Assembly (NCBI RefSeq): GCF_900215335.1
Contig: NZ_OCMT01000001.1
Span: forward strand, 496,001-560,000
DNA: 64,000 nt
Source of the DNA: Pedobacter xixiisoli
GTDB lineage: Bacteria; Bacteroidota; Bacteroidia; Sphingobacteriales; Sphingobacteriaceae
Direction: 5' to 3'
Shown here: positions 63,280-64,000 of the stretch, one piece after another
Layout: each line of letters starts with the position of its first letter
Position numbering within the stretch: the stretch's first letter is position 1
Made by a program: the position numbers and the translations under genes
Notes under the pieces: model-generated
Told to the model about the DNA's origin: nothing
The model's input: the letters and a program-made list of their open reading frames with translations, nothing else
Database searches by the model: none

Positions 63280-64000
63280 CTAGAGGTTGATCACTTCGGA
63301 GCCATTACCGGTTTGCACTACGTATGCACTAAGCGATAATCCGAACTGCTCATTATATAACTTGCTCACTTTCTCAATCAGTTCCTCAATAGCTTCATCT
63401 TTTACAATGTTGATGGTACAACCGCCAAATCCGCCGCCCATCATTCTGGCACCTAAAACTTCATCTACCTCTTTAACCTGATCTACCAGAAAATCTAACT
63501 CTTTGCAACTCACTTCGTAGGCTTTGCTTAAACCTTCATGTGTTTCTAGCATTAATCTGCCTAGTTCTTTTAAATCGCCATCTTTTAATGCTGCGGCCGC
63601 TTTTTTTACACGTTCTATCTCGGCTACTATAAAGCTACATTTGGTATACACTTCATTATTTTGAGGCTGCACATGCGTCAATAGCATATCTTCGCTTACA
63701 TCCCTTAAAAATTCTACTGAAGGATGATGTGCTTTGACCCATGCTACGCCTTGCTCACATTGTGCTCTTCTATCATTGTAGGCAGAGTCGCTCAACGAAT
63801 GCTTTACATTAGTGTTGAGTAACACCAGTTTGTATCCATCCAATTTTAATGGGATATATTCGTGCTTTAAAGATCTGCAATCTAACATCATCGCATAATC
63901 TGCTTTGCCAAATACAGAGGCAAATTGATCCATAATGCCGCAGTTTACACCTGCAAATTCATGTTCTGCTTTTTGAGCAATTAGGGCTAAATCCATTTTG
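63280..64000 (-). CDS. galK: Galactokinase, C-terminal part (runs off the right edge)
   Basis: About 240 residues of a GHMP kinase that phosphorylates galactose in the Leloir pathway. Visible motifs are LALIAQKAEHEFAGVNCGIM DQFASVFG (with the catalytic Asp region), LNTNVKHSLSDSAYNDRR and, near the end, ARMMGGGFGGCTINIV (GHMP motif 3). The frame continues past 64000, and the ATG at 63996 is internal, since full-length GalK has about 140 more residues at the N-terminus. It precedes the sodium/sugar symporter gene. Confidence 0.95.
   Translation of the reverse strand, partial: KMDLALIAQKAEHEFAGVNCGIMDQFASVFGKADYAMMLDCRSLKHEYIPLKLDGYKLVLLNTNVKHSLSDSAYNDRRAQCEQGVAWVKAHHPSVEFLRDVSEDMLLTHVQPQNNEVYTKCSFIVAEIERVKKAAAALKDGDLKELGRLMLETHEGLSKAYEVSCKELDFLVDQVKEVDEVLGARMMGGGFGGCTINIVKDEAIEELIEKVSKLYNEQFGLSLSAYVVQTGNGSEVINL

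Overview
The window looks like chromosomal DNA of a Bacteroidota member, most likely a Sphingobacteriaceae/Pedobacter-type organism. The evidence is AT-rich DNA, a tmRNA whose tag reads GENNYALAA, repeated TAnnTTTG promoter elements, a SusC/SusD locus driven by an ECF sigma/anti-sigma pair, a type IX secretion (T9SS) sorting domain, and many small hairpin repeats at gene ends. The genus is inferred from gene content only; no search was run.

Layout. 1-2000: the tail of an unidentified gene, a small membrane protein, a DUF6438 lipoprotein and ssrA (tmRNA). 2180-6842: a tldD-tldE-tldD peptidase operon. 7241-15213: a Bat/MoxR-type envelope locus (MoxR ATPase, DUF58, BatA-like and two large membrane proteins) with a divergent DUF4159 gene. 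15282-20173: aminotransferase, DUF1573 protein, a fused alpha/beta 2-oxoacid dehydrogenase E1 and a DUF1684 protein. 20232-25202: an aromatic amino acid operon, pheA - DAHP synthase/chorismate mutase - aroA - aroC, preceded by a promoter, a 20-residue leader peptide with nine aromatic residues and a terminator; this is a textbook-like transcription attenuator and the best regulatory find here. 25269-25859: a parDE toxin-antitoxin pair with a frameshifted toxin. 25955-28152: fatty acid hydroxylase, aroB and an S4-domain protein. 28246-30999: proline dehydrogenase and a secreted phosphoesterase.

31193-42720: a compact seven-gene operon (ECF sigma, FecR anti-sigma, STN-containing SusC, SusD, lipoprotein, M16 peptidase, large lipoprotein). 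It has no glycoside hydrolase, so peptide or protein uptake is the likely role. 42815-48109: a 40-residue membrane protein, a GreA/Rnk-like factor, a repeat-filled gene-free stretch of nearly 1 kb, katG, a DUF962 protein and a HAD hydrolase. 48366-55357: tRNA-Met, then a 1,951-residue FG-GAP/IPT protein with a T9SS tail and a partner lipoprotein.

55648-60419 is an accessory region with signs of decay: HxlR regulator/SDR/NTF2-like genes, a candidate MITE, an AraC regulator and an alpha/beta hydrolase that appear fused head-to-head by a deletion removing both 5' ends, and a frameshifted cupin gene. 60672-64000: YceI lipoprotein, a sodium/sugar symporter and the 3' part of galK, which runs off the window.

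With aroB nearby, the aromatic genes cover several shikimate steps plus the first committed phenylalanine steps; no tyrA is present in the window.
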